Source of the DNA: Leptidea sinapis
Taxonomy: Eukaryota > Arthropoda > Insecta > Lepidoptera > Pieridae
Assembly: GCF_905404315.1 (NCBI RefSeq)
Contig: NC_066297.1
Coordinates: 3,596,001-3,660,000 of the forward strand
Direction: 5' to 3'
Length of the DNA stretch: 64,000 nucleotides
Below are positions 42,640-54,170 of the stretch, in pieces (positions within the stretch are counted from its first letter, which is position 1; each line of letters starts with the position of its first letter). The notes below the pieces were generated by a model. The model ran no database searches. It was not told the DNA's origin and was given only the letters and a program-made list of their open reading frames with translations. A program made the position numbers and the translations under genes.

Positions 42640-42832
42640 CACAAATATTATATATTTATATGATGAATATGGATGTTTGTTTCCGAGTCATGGATGTTTA
42701 TATGTATTTATGTATGTTTAAGTAAGTATATTATTTATATCGTTGTCTTGCAACATATAACACAGGCTATGCCTAATTTGGGGCAAGATAATTTGTGTAA
42801 AAGTGTGTCAATATATTATTATACTAGCTGAC
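42640..42832 (+). repeat. Family D SINE without its head, copy D3
   Basis: Starts at GATGAATATGGATGTTTGTT and ends AAAAGTGTGTCAATATATTA. The tRNA-like head is missing, as in a 5'-truncated insertion. Confidence 0.82.
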
Positions 42833-43188
42833 CCGGCAAACGTTGTTTTGCCATATAAAGTATAATTCACGCGATAGTTTTATAAGTAATAAAATATTGC
42901 CTATATTATAGCCTGTACATGATTTTGTTCTATTGTCAATAGTTTCTGCAGCGCACGCAAAAATAGGTTTTCGATTTTACTCCTTGTGTTACAAAATAGC
43001 AATTTTATTACGGATCCCTAATTTGAAAAAAAAAAAAACATAGCCTATAGCCTTCCGCGATAAATGGACTACCCAACACTGAAAGAATCATTCAAATCGG
43101 ACCAGTAGTACCAGAGATTAGCGCGTTCAAACAAACAAACAAACAAACAAACAAACACTGCAGCTTTATAATATTAGTATAGATATTA
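42833..43188 (+). repeat. Family C subfamily element, copy C5
   Basis: Starts ACTAGCTGACCCGGCAAACG and ends AGCTTTATAATATTAGTATA, preceded by a CAAA simple repeat at 43130-43156 (about seven units). It follows directly after D3. Related to C1-C4 at the start but different in the 3' half (GATTAGCGCGTTCAAAC), so a distinct subfamily. Confidence 0.78.
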
Positions 43189-43984
43189 TATTATGAAACA
43201 CACATAAATGTATCCCCACTTAAATTCAGACTGACAATGTCAGAGCCTTTAATGACTAATAGTTGACATTGTCGGGGAAATGTTAGGTGATTAGTGTTAC
43301 GTTTGTAACTTTGTAAAAGCAAAATTGTAAGCCATTATTTTTAGCCAAAATTATGTAAGATTTAACAAGAGACGCGTACATTAGAAGCTATTCTCCGTCG
43401 CTCGCTATATAAAGTCATCAACAAAGGGTAGCGCCCCGTCTGGTTTGTTATAGTCTGTACGGACACTCGTCAACTTTTAATGTAGTCCCTTTTGGTCGCG
43501 GTCAACTTTATACACTTTTTGTAATTGCCAATTTTCTTTTACTACTAATTGAACAAGTTGAGTCAACAGCATTAGTTAACGTTCCGTATCTGCCCGTATG
43601 TAAACGCTCACCGTCCAACTAAACTATTTCTTGTTTTATCTGTTTTATGGCTGGGTCGAGCTTTTTGTGGAACAGTGTACCTACCATCAATTTGCTAGCG
43701 ACTTTTAAAGGAAAATACACATATTTAGTCTTATTTCGTGTAGGGTTCGTTTGTAGTAACGCGTGTATCACATAATGATAGTAGCGATGCATTAACATTA
43801 ATTAATAAGACAACCAACCTGTATGACCGTACCTACTAAGTAGTATAGTAAGTACTATAACGTAGGTATAACTCCATCTTATTAGCACGACATAGACCAT
43901 AGCTCTACACCAATTATTGAGGATTGAACGCGTTTAATAACTATTCTGGGATTGAGTAATGACGTCATTTTATTGCATCTTTCA
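43189..43984. other. Stretch with no recognised gene
   Basis: A small inverted repeat (CTGACAATGTCA and TGACATTGTCGG) near 43230-43277. No coding frame recognised. Confidence 0.4.
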
Positions 43985-44350
43985 CCGCCTCCCTCACCAA
44001 GAGTGTTCCAAAGAGCTTATTCACCTCATTGATTCCTGCAACGGATTTCCATCATCCTCGTACTCTATGTCTGGGCGCATTGACTTCAAACATGTTGATT
44101 CCCAAAGAAGACTCTAATGGAGTTTTTATGGCAACAGGTCGACTTTCGTCAACCTTCTTCCACGTACTACAAAACTGTGGAATGAGCTTTCTTGTGCGGT
44201 GTTTCAGGGACGATACAACATGGGTACCTTTAAAAAAAGCGCGTACACGTTCCTTAAAGGACGGCTCCTGTAATTCCTCGAATGTTACAAGAGAATGTGG
44301 GCGGCGGTGATCCCTTAATACCAGGTAACCCTTTTGTCCTCCTTTTCCAT
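43985..44350 (+). pseudogene. Jockey-like LINE C-terminus and 3' tail (J2)
   Basis: The plus frame 44029-44310 includes RLSSTFFHVLQNCGMSFLVR, then CNSSNVTRECGRR, the ending seen in J1. Such LINEs usually end with a short basic tail after an RLWN.LP-like block, here degraded to VLQNCGMSFL. The 3' sequence GTCCTCCTTTTCCATAAAAA is shared with 17635-17650 and 59085-59105 in reverse. Only the last about 90 codons remain. Confidence 0.75.
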
Positions 44351-44725
44351 AAAAAAAAGGTCGGAGGTCAATGCAATGCAGCCGTAATCAGAAGGTAAGA
44401 CACTCTCGTTATAATTACAATTTAATAAAAGTGAGGCGAGTGAGGTAGTCATCATAAATAAAATTAGAATTTTCCATCGAACGAAATCAATTTGAAGGCG
44501 GTGCGTGATAGAGGCGCTATCAAGCCGAGCACGCCCCACGTATAAATCAGAAGGCTGCGCCGCGTGTCCGAGATGATGCCATCCCGATGATCGATGCTGC
44601 AATACTTCCTAATGTACGTCCCGTTACTGCTCAACATTCAACCCGGATCCACCGCGCCACCGCACAACTATCAGCTAATGTTTGAGAAGTCTTACAATAG
44701 CTAGGTATGAGTGTTCAACAGAAGT
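44351..44725. other. Stretch with no recognised gene
   Basis: GC-richer near 44495-44660. The 95-codon minus frame (44315-44602) overlaps the J2 tail and has no domain. Confidence 0.4.
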
Positions 44726-45014
44726 TTTTTTTTATGAAAATAAGGGCAACAAGCAGCACGCTCAGCTGATGGTAATTGATACGCCCTGCCCATTAGCATA
44801 GAGTGCCACTAAGGATTCTTGAAGAACACAAAAATTCTGAGCGACACTACGATTGCACTCGTCACCTTGAGACATAACATGTTAAGTCTCATTTGCCCAG
44901 TAATTTCACTAGCTACGGCACCCATCAGACCGAAACACAATAAAGTTTACAGGCGCCGTTGTGGTACCTATAATCTAGCTAGAATCCTGAGAAAGCAGCC
45001 TCCCCCTGGTAAAG
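44726..45014 (+). repeat. Family A SINE-like repeat, copy A8
   Basis: Full-length except for a small deletion near the TTACTGCTTCACGGC part. Begins with a T-run, then ATGAAAATAAGGGCAACAAG. Confidence 0.86.
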
Positions 45015-46734
45015 AAGTGTATGCTTAGCCCCCTTAAATGTTAAAATAGTAGCGGTATTCAAAATCAAGTAGCACGTCGAACTAAATCAACTTGCGATCA
45101 AAATCTTGATCAGAAACTTTTGCCTATTTTCTAGAATGGAATTTCATGACAGTCGCGGACTTTTTCTGAAATTCTTTAATTCAGACATGTGCACTTTTAC
45201 TTTCGCAGAACTTTAACTAAGAGGCAGCCCACGGTATATACCTTAACTTTATTTGTCTAGATACTGACCCCTTTTATTAAATATTTTTGCCACAATTTAT
45301 ATCTTCAGAATTATACTTGATTACACTTCGCGTGGTTGTATAAAGCTTAGTCTCTGTACCATTTTCTTTACTCATGTGGCGACACAGTCGGCACAATACT
45401 ATTTTCAGGTTATTTGTAATCATTTTGCATATTCTTGGTCTATTCACAGGTATAACTTTATACCATATGTATTTGTAAGGCCGAATGTGTCTAATTGTTA
45501 CACAACCTAATAATAATAATTTAAATGATGACTCAAGAGTATCGCTATCTGTGTTAATGTAAAATTAACATGTTGTATTCAATGTTCAAATATCAATGTG
45601 TATTCAATGTTTATATCATCTTTGTATTAAATCGATGGGCTATATTTAATTCATCTCCGTTTTATAATTTTATAATTATTATCAAGCCTCAGCCTACAAT
45701 CGATTTATATTGCGTCAGTTTCAGTTTAATCATCGTGTAAATTGTATAAATTAACTGTTAACTCGTTAAACTCATATTTCATCTCAATTTTATCAATTTC
45801 ATCTGGGAAATCATCACAGATTCAGAAGAATGGATTCCTTTTTGGTACAATTTTGGGGCAACAATCAATTCAAATATGAAACTTATATAGAAATCCCAAC
45901 AATAGAACGATAATTATATTAGTGTATGTATTGCTCGAGACAAAGGTATGTTACGTAATCGAGTATATTAGACAAAGGTTAACTATTAATAGCGTTTAGT
46001 TTCCGGCTGAATTAGGTTATTCAACTAATATTATAATATTCAGTTAACTGGCGATATCCGCTTCAGCGAGCACATTTCCTTTTACATTTAAATGTACATC
46101 GTGTGTTGAACCTACTTTAATAAATATTATATTATAAGTAACTAGCGTACCCACTGACCTGTATAAATACCTCTGGACAGGCTGTTCCATATATTTGACA
46201 GTATTTGTGCCTATTTAAAGCGCCACTCGCGAGCGTCCAGAGAACTAATCGAACTAGGATGCGAAGGAACGTACAATACTCTGAAGTATTTTTGCATTTT
46301 GTATTAATTTCGTTCGTTTTCCGTGTTATTTATACTTCAACAATCAACGTAATAAAGTACACATTTTTTTTTGTAAATAGTTTCCCACCATCTATCGATG
46401 TTAGCTGAGGTTGTCATCACTAGTTTTAGTACCGCAGACTCTCGCTACATGGCTCACAGCGCCAAAATGGCGAATATCAAACAAGCACAAAAGCACTTTG
46501 ACAGCCGCCAGTTATAGATATATATATTCGGGATATTCGGGAATAATGTTGTCTAAGGTCATTGGAAATGTGAAATCACAATTTAATTTTCGATTAATAT
46601 CGTATCTGTGTAAACAGCTTTTACATTACCGCTTCAAAATTTTTAAAGTAGTAATATGGATATAGTATGTTATCCTTAAGAGATAGACACACTCCTTTGC
46701 GGATGTTTCTATAGACCTATATTTGATACACATT
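45015..46734. other. Long stretch with no recognised gene
   Basis: AT-rich. A short tandem phrase, GTATTCAATGTT, appears twice at 45573 and 45600. Frames at 46205-46408 and 46411-46665 are short and have no domain. Confidence 0.45.
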
Positions 46735-46990
46735 TCCATAAAATATTTTTTTGTTATATCTCTAAGGGTTTAGACAGCGACTTCATTGAAAGCTCCCAGG
46801 CGTCTTATTTATTTCCGACAACTCCAACAAATATAGTTAATGTATACAAAAACGAAACAAATTATATACTAAAACCTTCGTCGAGAATCACGCTATCCAT
46901 TGGTGACATCAGCATGAAAATTGGTGGAGTAGTTTTTGAGTTTATCGCAAACAGACAGACGCGACGGAGGACTTTGTTTTATAATATGTT
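46735..46990 (-). repeat. Family G repeat, copy G2
   Basis: The inverse of G1: GAAAGCTCCCAGGCGTCTTA, GAGTTTATCGCAAACAGACA and GCGACGGAGGACTTTGTTTT. Similar over about 250 bases with scattered changes. Confidence 0.72.
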
Positions 46991-47429
46991 CTCCACGAGT
47001 CATAAATCAATATAAAATCAATCAAATTTAAATCACAGCAAAGTTTTGTGATAATTCTATACGGGCCAGTAATACTTATACTTTGTAATGTTTATTTTGC
47101 GAAAGTGCAATATGCAATGAATAATAAAACCTACTGTCATACCTGTCATTATATTTTACGTAGAGACAATATTTTCCAACTCGCTTTTAAATAAAAGTTA
47201 TAAAATACTTAATTAGTTGTTCTTTAAAGGAAGGCAACGTTAAAAGTTTATTCAGAACGCAAGAAATAGTTTGTTGTCGATTCTTCTAATATGCAGCCTT
47301 CCGAGTAAGTTAAAATTATATTTAACGATTCAAAAAAGTTATAATAAACTTAAATATATGAACAAAATATTTCACTTTACATGCAGATTCAGTCGAAAAT
47401 ATATTCACCAAGACAAATGGCATGTACAT
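46991..47429. other. Stretch with no recognised gene
   Basis: AT-rich. Nothing recognisable. Confidence 0.4.
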
Positions 47430-48135
47430 GTCGCAGGTATATTGTGAAAGCCGTTATATTACAATTCCACTAGTGATATTATAATATAACGGTATATTGT
47501 AAATCGACTTCATTTCTTACAATTTAACGGCCTGGTTTTAGTGACATTGTAATGTCACGGGTACACTATATTGACAATGTAAGGCAATGATATTATGACA
47601 ATTTAGTAAAGTTACATCAAAAACATTACATATTACATAAACTAACGACCTGTAGTCTTATTAGTTTGTGAGGCCGTCTCTTATTGGTCTGTTTCTTGTA
47701 TTTGTTGTACTTATAGTGATATAATTTTAAGTTATGCATTAGTGTAATCAACTAATTGCTATGTAAGCGAATTGCCCTTTATTCACTAGTAGGTCCCAAT
47801 AATAAATTTAGACTGTTGGCCACAACAACAAAGCCAAGCGTAGCGTGCCGCGGCATCGGCCGGTGAGTGCCAGAACCGAATCGGCCCTTGTTCACTACTA
47901 TTTGAATAATAATTATAGTTTTGCAAATTTCGTATGAAAAAAAAATTACCAAATAAAACGCTCGACGTCTCACACCGCTAACTTCATTTGTATTACACCT
48001 AGATATATATTATAATATAACTATCGTGTACATTACAATGTCACTAAAACCAGGCCGTTAAATTGTAAGAAATGAAGTCGATTGAGAATTTACCGTTTAA
48101 TTATAATATCAAGGCTTTGACAATATACCTACGAC
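47430..48135. repeat. Fold-back element 5
   Basis: 706 bases with inverted arms of about 130 bases. Ends: GTCGCAGGTATATTGTGAAA and TTTGACAATATACCTACGAC. The inner part of the arms is almost exact (GACTTCATTTCTTACAATTT against AAATTGTAAGAAATGAAGTC, and AACGGCCTGGTTTTAGTGAC against GTCACTAAAACCAGGCCGTT). The roughly 440-base centre has a 64-codon minus frame without a domain, so no transposase is encoded. Confidence 0.85.
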
Positions 48136-49706
48136 ATACATATACGGTAGCGATCGTCGTCGGCCCAACAATTAGTGAGTGTTATCCTGCCGACCGCTAA
48201 TTACTGGATCCAATTTAGCCGCCGGCTTATTTCAACTATCCGATTAGCCGCTGCGATTGACTCCGTTTACATATTTCCGAACAATTGAACCGGACGAGAA
48301 CGGACGCTCATTTATAAAACAAACACCAATTGCTCATGCTAATCACATAACAGCTTAACTTAAATCAATATTTCCATAACCACCATTTCACTTAGATTCA
48401 ATACTTTAGCTGCAATAAACAAGATCGTTACAAATATTCTAATGAGTCCTTTCTTGACAAATGGACTTAAATAAACCTTGTTCAATTTAACCCCCAAACA
48501 TAAATCTGCACTTCGGCCAAAAAAATACCTTAACCAAAATAGTCGTATGACCGCTTTTCGATAAATGTCGATTTAATGCCTGGCCCTGTATTAAATTCCG
48601 CGGTCGTCTGGAAGGAAGCACCAAAATTGGCTTCCAAGAAACTGGGTGTTATCAATAGAGCGAACACTTCTTCAAACCAAAAACTGAACCTCCTGACTGA
48701 AGTCTAAATTTATCTGTATATTTTGAATAATTTGTAACTCTATTTGAAGTTTATAACAATGATTACTGCTGCTAATAATAATTCAATCCAGCTCATTACA
48801 CACCATTAACTCAAACAAAGTTGGGGGTAGGTGTCACTCATTGCAGGAACTGTCGGGTGCATGGAGTAGATCAGAGAGAGAAGCTCATAGTTTGAGCGCC
48901 CCTGGCGGCTCTCTCAACTGTAACGTACAACTTATAGTAGGTAATTGGTTCGTTGAGTTGCACGTTTGACAGGTTATTGCTGGGAAATACAAACAAACAT
49001 ATTTTATATTACTCGTGATTGCCGGTGAAATTTATCGTTTTCAGAGGGACTGCAGATAAAAAATAACTTTTACGCAAAAATGTAATGTAAAACAAAATTA
49101 CAATAACACGCGTTTTAATCCTTTAGAAGTGTTTAATTTAAATGTGTAACACTCGAGTTAATCAAAGAAAATACTACGAACACATCACATCAAGCACGGC
49201 ACAGTACTGCATTAAACAATTACAAATAAACATTTTTAACAGAAAAATACGAAGAAAACCACGAAAAATTATTTTTAGAGGTTTTATGCAACAAATGGAA
49301 AAAAGAATATAATTTATTCTAGCATGTATCCGCGCTCTGCGAATGATTATAAAACTTTTACTAACAATAAAGCTGTAAGAAAACTGTACTTTTATTTCAG
49401 GAAAAACACGATATGAGAAAAGATGAAGAGGAATTGGAATTGGTCAACAAGGAAGGTAGAGAAACAATTCGACATTAAAAATAGTCTCACGAAATCAGTA
49501 ATGTACCAGCCAGAAATGATAACTATCATATTAACAAAACACCGTGAAACTTGGATCTAACTGGAGAAGGCTTTGGAGGAGTCTTAATTCATTATATATT
49601 ATTATTACAATTTATATTCATTGATGAATTAAGAAAAAAATAAGTTTTCTATTCATTGCTTGTAAAACTTTCATTGAGTATTTATTATACCTAAAACAAA
49701 CAATGT
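48136..49706. other. Long stretch, possible conserved non-coding part
   Basis: The left part (48150-48300) is GC-richer and carries several TAAT and GGATCC-type motifs (GCTAATTACTGGATCC, GATTAGCCGCTG), which may be regulatory. The rest is AT-rich with no coding frame recognised. Confidence 0.35.
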
Positions 49707-49998
49707 TTATGACATTAAGGGACGAGACGAGCAGGACGCTGAGCTAATGGTAATTGATACGCCCTGCCCATTACAATGCAGTGCCACTCAGGATTCTTGC
49801 AAAACCAAAAAATTCTGAGCGGCACTACAATGATTGCGCTGGTCACCTTACGACATAAGATGTTAAGTCTCATTTGACCATTAATTTCACTAGCTACGGC
49901 ACCCTTCAGACCGAAACACAACAATGCTAACACACAAAGGCGCCGTTGTGGTACCCATAACATAGCCAGCATCCTGTGCAAAGGAGCCTTCCACTGGT
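49707..49998 (+). repeat. Family A SINE-like repeat, copy A9
   Basis: From GGGACGAGACGAGCAGGACG to GCAAAGGAGCCTTCCACTGG, with the central hairpin region and a small deletion near the ATTACTGCTTC part. Confidence 0.87.
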
Positions 49999-50168
49999 GT
50001 ACAACAAAATACTTTCAATGAATTACTATGAGTCGTATACATCTTATTGAGTCCCTAAACTAATTATTTTGTCTTCAATAAATTTGACAATACCGACAGA
50101 TTCGTCAAAATAAGATCGACGAGATAGTGGGTATGGAATATTGTCATTCCTTTAATAATGAAGCTAAG

Positions 50169-50749
50169 TAAAGGCCTGTATTCACTTTCATTAGTGCGAG
50201 TGCAAGTGATTAGTTATTGAGGATGATTAGTGCAGGTGTATAGTGCAAGTAGTGTCCAATTCTTGCTTAGTGGCTCTGTTTAGTAAATTCAGTTGTTAGG
50301 TGTCGATCAGCAAGTATGGACGAACATAGAGAAGCGCGTTTGCAGTTGCAAGAAGTATTTAAAGAAGTATTAAACGCGGTTTTATCTGAAACCGAAGAAC
50401 TTTTGGAAGTTGAACATGCAAGACGAAAAATATGAGTTCGGAAATGGATTGATAGAAGACCCATTCATGGCGCAAGCTACCAACTCCTTAAGGAATTGGC
50501 TGCTGAAAATACGACGGAATATTACTTTGCCTTCGTGTTTAGTGGCAGGCACGCTGCGAGTGAGGGGGAAGGAAGGGCGCGCGGGCCTTGGCTACTCGCA
50601 CTTCACTCGCAAAAAATAGAACACGCTTCTAATCATGTTACTACGCATCCAACTAATCACCTGCACTAATCAGTCGCTGTCCATACTTGTTTTCCCCTAA
50701 TCACTAATCACCTACACTAATCACTAATCAAAGTGAATCCAGACCTTAA
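50169..50749 (+). mobile_element. PIF/Harbinger DNA element, internally deleted
   Basis: The inverted ends AGGCCTGTATTCACTTTCAT (from 50172) and, on the other strand, AGGTCTGGATTCACTTTGAT (from 50746) match at all but three positions and continue with TAGTG. TAA lies outside each end (50169-50171 and 50747-50749), the 3-bp target duplication of this superfamily. Both ends carry arrays of GATTAGTG-like words (GATTAGTGCAGGTG, TAATCACCTACACTAATCAC), as transposase-binding subterminal repeats would. Total 575 bases inside the duplications, which is too short for the two proteins of a full element. Confidence 0.88.
50316..50540 (+). pseudogene. Harbinger-type transposase start, broken
   Basis: An ATG at 50316 opens MDEHREARLQLQEVF and continues to LLEVEHARRKI, where a TGA (50433-50435) sits in a place that is usually Trp in this family. 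The same frame goes on with VRKWIDRRPIHGASYQLLKE and LAAENTTEYY, the typical N-terminal block of HARBI1-like nucleases. After that the sequence changes to unrelated residues, marking the internal deletion. The DDE catalytic domain is gone. Longer frames on other phases here are shadows. Confidence 0.85.
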
Positions 50750-51079
50750 TACTGATTTACTTTTGATATCAGGTTGAAGTGATGAACCATTACAAACGCG
50801 TACATAGTTGGAAGAATCAAGTCTGTGAGTTTTTAACAGCGCAGACATTTAGGATTCCGAAAAGGTTGTTTAAAAAGCGAGGTTCGAATTGTCTGATATA
50901 AATTGAGGTCATTGCACATAGTGGCGGAGGCGGGCGGCATAATGCAATAAGAAGTAGCGCGTCCGAACTGGGGACAATTGAATTCAGCTAGGCCGAGAGA
51001 CAATCCGATCAACCATGTGTTCAGGCTTAATAAAAAACTTTTTTAAATCAGTAAGACAACTGAAGCCACTATTATTATT
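50750..51079. other. Stretch between the Harbinger element and a candidate exon
   Basis: GC-richer at 50920-51010. AAATCAGTAAG near 51045 resembles an arthropod initiator. No coding frame recognised. Confidence 0.35.
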
Positions 51080-51165
51080 ATGGATGACCAGCAGCACAAC
51101 AGAACGTTGTCCCCGTCGATCCTGCGCTGCCTCTTGCCGATCCGCTACTCGCAGTTTATGCACAG
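51080..51165 (+). CDS. Candidate host exon, unrecognised protein
   Basis: An ATG at 51080 opens MDDQQHNRTLSPSILRC, followed by LLPIRYSQFMH. Nearly every codon ends in G or C (CAG CAG CAC AAC, ACG TTG TCC CCG TCG ATC CTG CGC TGC CTC TTG CCG ATC CGC TAC TCG), in sharp contrast to the AT-rich surroundings. The run stops at a splice-donor-like CAG|GTCAG (51163-51170), after which the composition returns to AT-rich and stops appear. This is what a short first coding exon looks like, but I do not recognise the protein, and no acceptor or downstream exon was found. A chance GC-rich tract remains possible. Confidence 0.35.
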
Positions 51166-52044
51166 GTCAGCCACTCGGAATTCCGATATCTTACATGTGT
51201 AATGTAGGTATATATCATGTGTCACAAAATTTTGTAAATGTATCAGAATGTAGAGATATTCATTTACTTCTAAGTTTTTTTTGCGATGACAGTTTTATTA
51301 AACTATGCCATTAGATAAATATTTAATGTGACGTAGTTCCGTCAGCGGCACAACAGTAAAAACCGTGGAGCAAGATGATCATTCAATCACCATCGGGTGA
51401 CCTGATTTCCGACCGACTTTAATAAAATAAAGCCGTTCTTTTCATGCATAGGTACCTTTTCTGATATACAGATTCGATGGTAGATTTTAATTTTAATTAT
51501 AGTGACACAAATGTATGAAATATTGAATATATATTATGTTATTTTCTTGCTATATCTAACTGACATTATCTGATGTTTCAAAGATTCTGCTACCATTATG
51601 AGGATAAAGAATCAACGCTTATTCTATTCCTTTAAAAATATTTTATTAAAAATTTCGAAAATATTTAAACAATTGAAAATATTCTAAAAATTGACAGTGG
51701 TAGTTTGCCTGATGTTTCTCTTCTGTTATGATTTCTGAATGTTAGTATATTGCTAGTGTATAATATAATATTGTGATCGCTGTCTCTCGGACTAGATGCC
51801 AGTGTTGTGTGCACAGCACTAACGAACATCCTCGTGCTGTTTGCAGTACCGTCTGTGTGTAGATCGCGGGGCTGCGGCAGAAATACCGACAAAAACAGAG
51901 GCCGCTCACGATTGGTCAACGGGTGCCCGCTGCGGATCAACAAAACACGCAAACAATATTCTGTTCGTCTTAAATTTATCGTTTACACAATTTTTTGTAT
52001 AATTAAGGTCTGTGCTACACCATAATTGCACATAATTTGTATAT
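51166..52044. other. Stretch with no recognised gene
   Basis: Follows the donor-like site at 51166. Mostly AT-rich. Overlapping frames on both strands at 51665-52025 have no domain. Confidence 0.4.
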
Positions 52045-52423
52045 TTAAGGCTGGGGACCGAGCCAATGGCCTTGAGGAATCGAGCGAAGACCTCTACCTC
52101 TATCGCATACGATTGCCATAGTTATTATAACAAACATAATATCTTTTATTACAAAACTATATCATGTAAAATAGTATTGGTGTACAATTAATATACTTTC
52201 GTACAATTTTTATCTAGATTTAATGATTAGCAAAATTACAAAAGTAAGGGGTATTTTGATGATTTTTTTTCGCACTCTCTATAAAAAATTGATATGTAAA
52301 GATGAATGTTCTTCTCATATTCTGTAGTATTTTTTTTTTAAATTGTATAGGCTTTACATAAACCGTCAAGAAATGGTTTCAATTATGCGCTATTTTGGCG
52401 GTTTCTTGGAAAAGCGGCCTTAA
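52045..52423. repeat. TTAA-bounded repeat, copy H2
   Basis: TTAA at 52045-52048 and at 52420-52423, with GGCTGGGGACCGAGCCAA directly inside the left end and GCGGCC before the right end. Shares blocks and order with H1 at 14619-15049 (AAATAGTATTGGTGTA, CACTCTCTATAAAA, ATTTTGGCGGTTTCTTG). Confidence 0.72.
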
Positions 52424-53629
52424 GGCACTGTGGCTTCTTTGAAAGATTTATCCGAGGTTACTGTGTGAATATAACTTTACCGACTATATTTGAAAATACA
52501 TACACAAAAAATACTTTGCGAATATTACCCAATTAGACTAAGGCGTTTGACCAAGTCTCTCATAATTTCCTTTAGTTCTCTGTATTTTCTAATAGTCCTG
52601 TACGAGGAGGGGGTTACCGACACTATCAAATTTGCGCACAAAATGTCGTAAGGTACAAACAATAATCATGTATCTGAATTACTAGTAGCTACATAGATCA
52701 AATTTAATAAATCGATATAGAACTAACCTTAGCTTAACTATAATGGTAGTTAAAAATGACAAGTAGATCAAACAATTTAGTTAAGTCCCCCAGTGTAGTA
52801 TATGATACGCATTATAATAATTAGCAGTAGATTAAAGGCACTAGGACACGCCCGAACAGGATATCTTACTGATTGACAGACGTCTTATCATCACAGACGT
52901 AATGTCCAAAAAAAAATTCAGAAATCTGTAGTAAATAAAGAGAAAAATCTGTAGTAAATAAAGAGACTAACTGATAAATTATTAACGGGATTATCGTATC
53001 AGTAATTCTAGGTTTGCTTGACAAATAAAACTTCTTGTCATTTTAAGCGAATTCTATAAAATATACCATAAAATTGTATGTTAATATACCATAAAGATGC
53101 AATGTATATATTATTTAGTTCAATTCTTATAGTACCATGGTACAATATAGGCTTTACGTGTAAAGCAATAACTATATTTATATAATACTATGATTATTTG
53201 TTAAATGTATCACACTGACGGCAAGTGTTTCATAGTTCCCCCTCTCTCCCCCCAATCGCAGCTAGCTACCAACTACTTATTTTTAAACTATGCGGCAAAG
53301 TTTTCAACTAATTCCGGAGAATGACTAAACACAACCACAAAGTCCCGATTCACTTCGCATCTGATGACTTTAAGAGATATTTGTGTAATGAGCGCGATGG
53401 AGCTGCCCCCTGCTCCGCGCCCCCCCCCCCGTCGTGGGGGCAGTCGGTGTCGAGAGCGGGCGGCACGCAAAGCGAGCGGAGTTGGAATAGTTTGGATATC
53501 CTCAGCATTACTTAACGCTCGACGGAAGCGACTCACATCACAGGAATCGAGATTGTTGTCGCCGCGGCCCGACCGCTGATCGACACAGGCAGCGACCGGC
53601 CTCTTGTGTGTGTGAGATGCTGCTGGAAC
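52424..53629. other. Stretch with a GC-rich tract, no recognised gene
   Basis: A tandem duplication of AATCTGTAGTAAATAAAGAG lies at about 52922-52964. GC-rich DNA at 53390-53480 includes a C homopolymer and its near inverse (CCCCCGTCGTGGGGG). Frames here on both strands (53288-53650 minus, 53321-53579 plus) are shadows of the composition without a domain. Confidence 0.45.
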
Positions 53630-53735
53630 TTGTGGGAGGCTCCTTTGCACCGGATGCCGGCTAAATTATGGGCACCACATCGGCGCCTATTTCTACTGTG
53701 AAGCAGTAATGTGTAAGCATTATTATGTTTCGGTA
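53630..53735 (-). repeat. Family A SINE-like repeat, copy A10, 5' part only
   Basis: Holds only the opening third, from TGTGGGAGGCTCCTTTGCAC to AATGTGTAAGCATTATTATG. The rest, including the A tail, is missing. Confidence 0.82.
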
Positions 53736-53853
53736 AGTTTTTTTAAGAAAGGTGAACGCGAGGCCCGGAACCACCGCACTGTGGAGAACCGGCACACATC
53801 CACACACACAGTTAACATCGAAGATCGTCGACAGCATATACCTGATATCCTCT

Positions 53854-54170
53854 ACCAGTGGGAGGCTCTTTTCCACAAGATGCCGGCTAGATTATGCGCG
53901 ACCACAACGGCGCCTATTTCTGTCGTGAAGCAGTAATGTGTAAACATTATTAAGTTTCGGCACCCTGATGGGTGCCGAAGCTAGTGAAATTTCCGCGTAA
54001 ATGTGACTTGACAACTTATGTCTCAAGCTGACGAGCGCAGTTGTAGTGTCGCTCAGAATTTTTGGGTTTTTCAATAATCCTGAGGGGCACTGCATTGTTA
54101 TATCAATTACTATCAGCTGAACGTTCTGCTCGTCAAGTCCCTTATTTTCATGATTTTTTTTCATAAAAAA
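53854..54170 (-). repeat. Family A SINE-like repeat, copy A11
   Basis: Nearly full length, from ACCAGTGGGAGGCTCTTTTC to GTCCCTTATTTTCATGATTT, with the hairpin region. Lies about 120 bases after A10 in the same orientation. Confidence 0.87.

Noticed and set aside
52535..52575. Reverse-transcriptase-like phrase TKAFDQVSHNFL
   Set aside because: Only about a dozen residues resemble motif A and nothing before or after continues the match, so it is too short to call.
53288..53650. 120-codon minus frame with a Gly/Arg-rich end as a possible host exon
   Set aside because: Its start lies in SINE-like copy A10, its middle is a GC homopolymer region open on both strands, and no splice sites or domain were seen.
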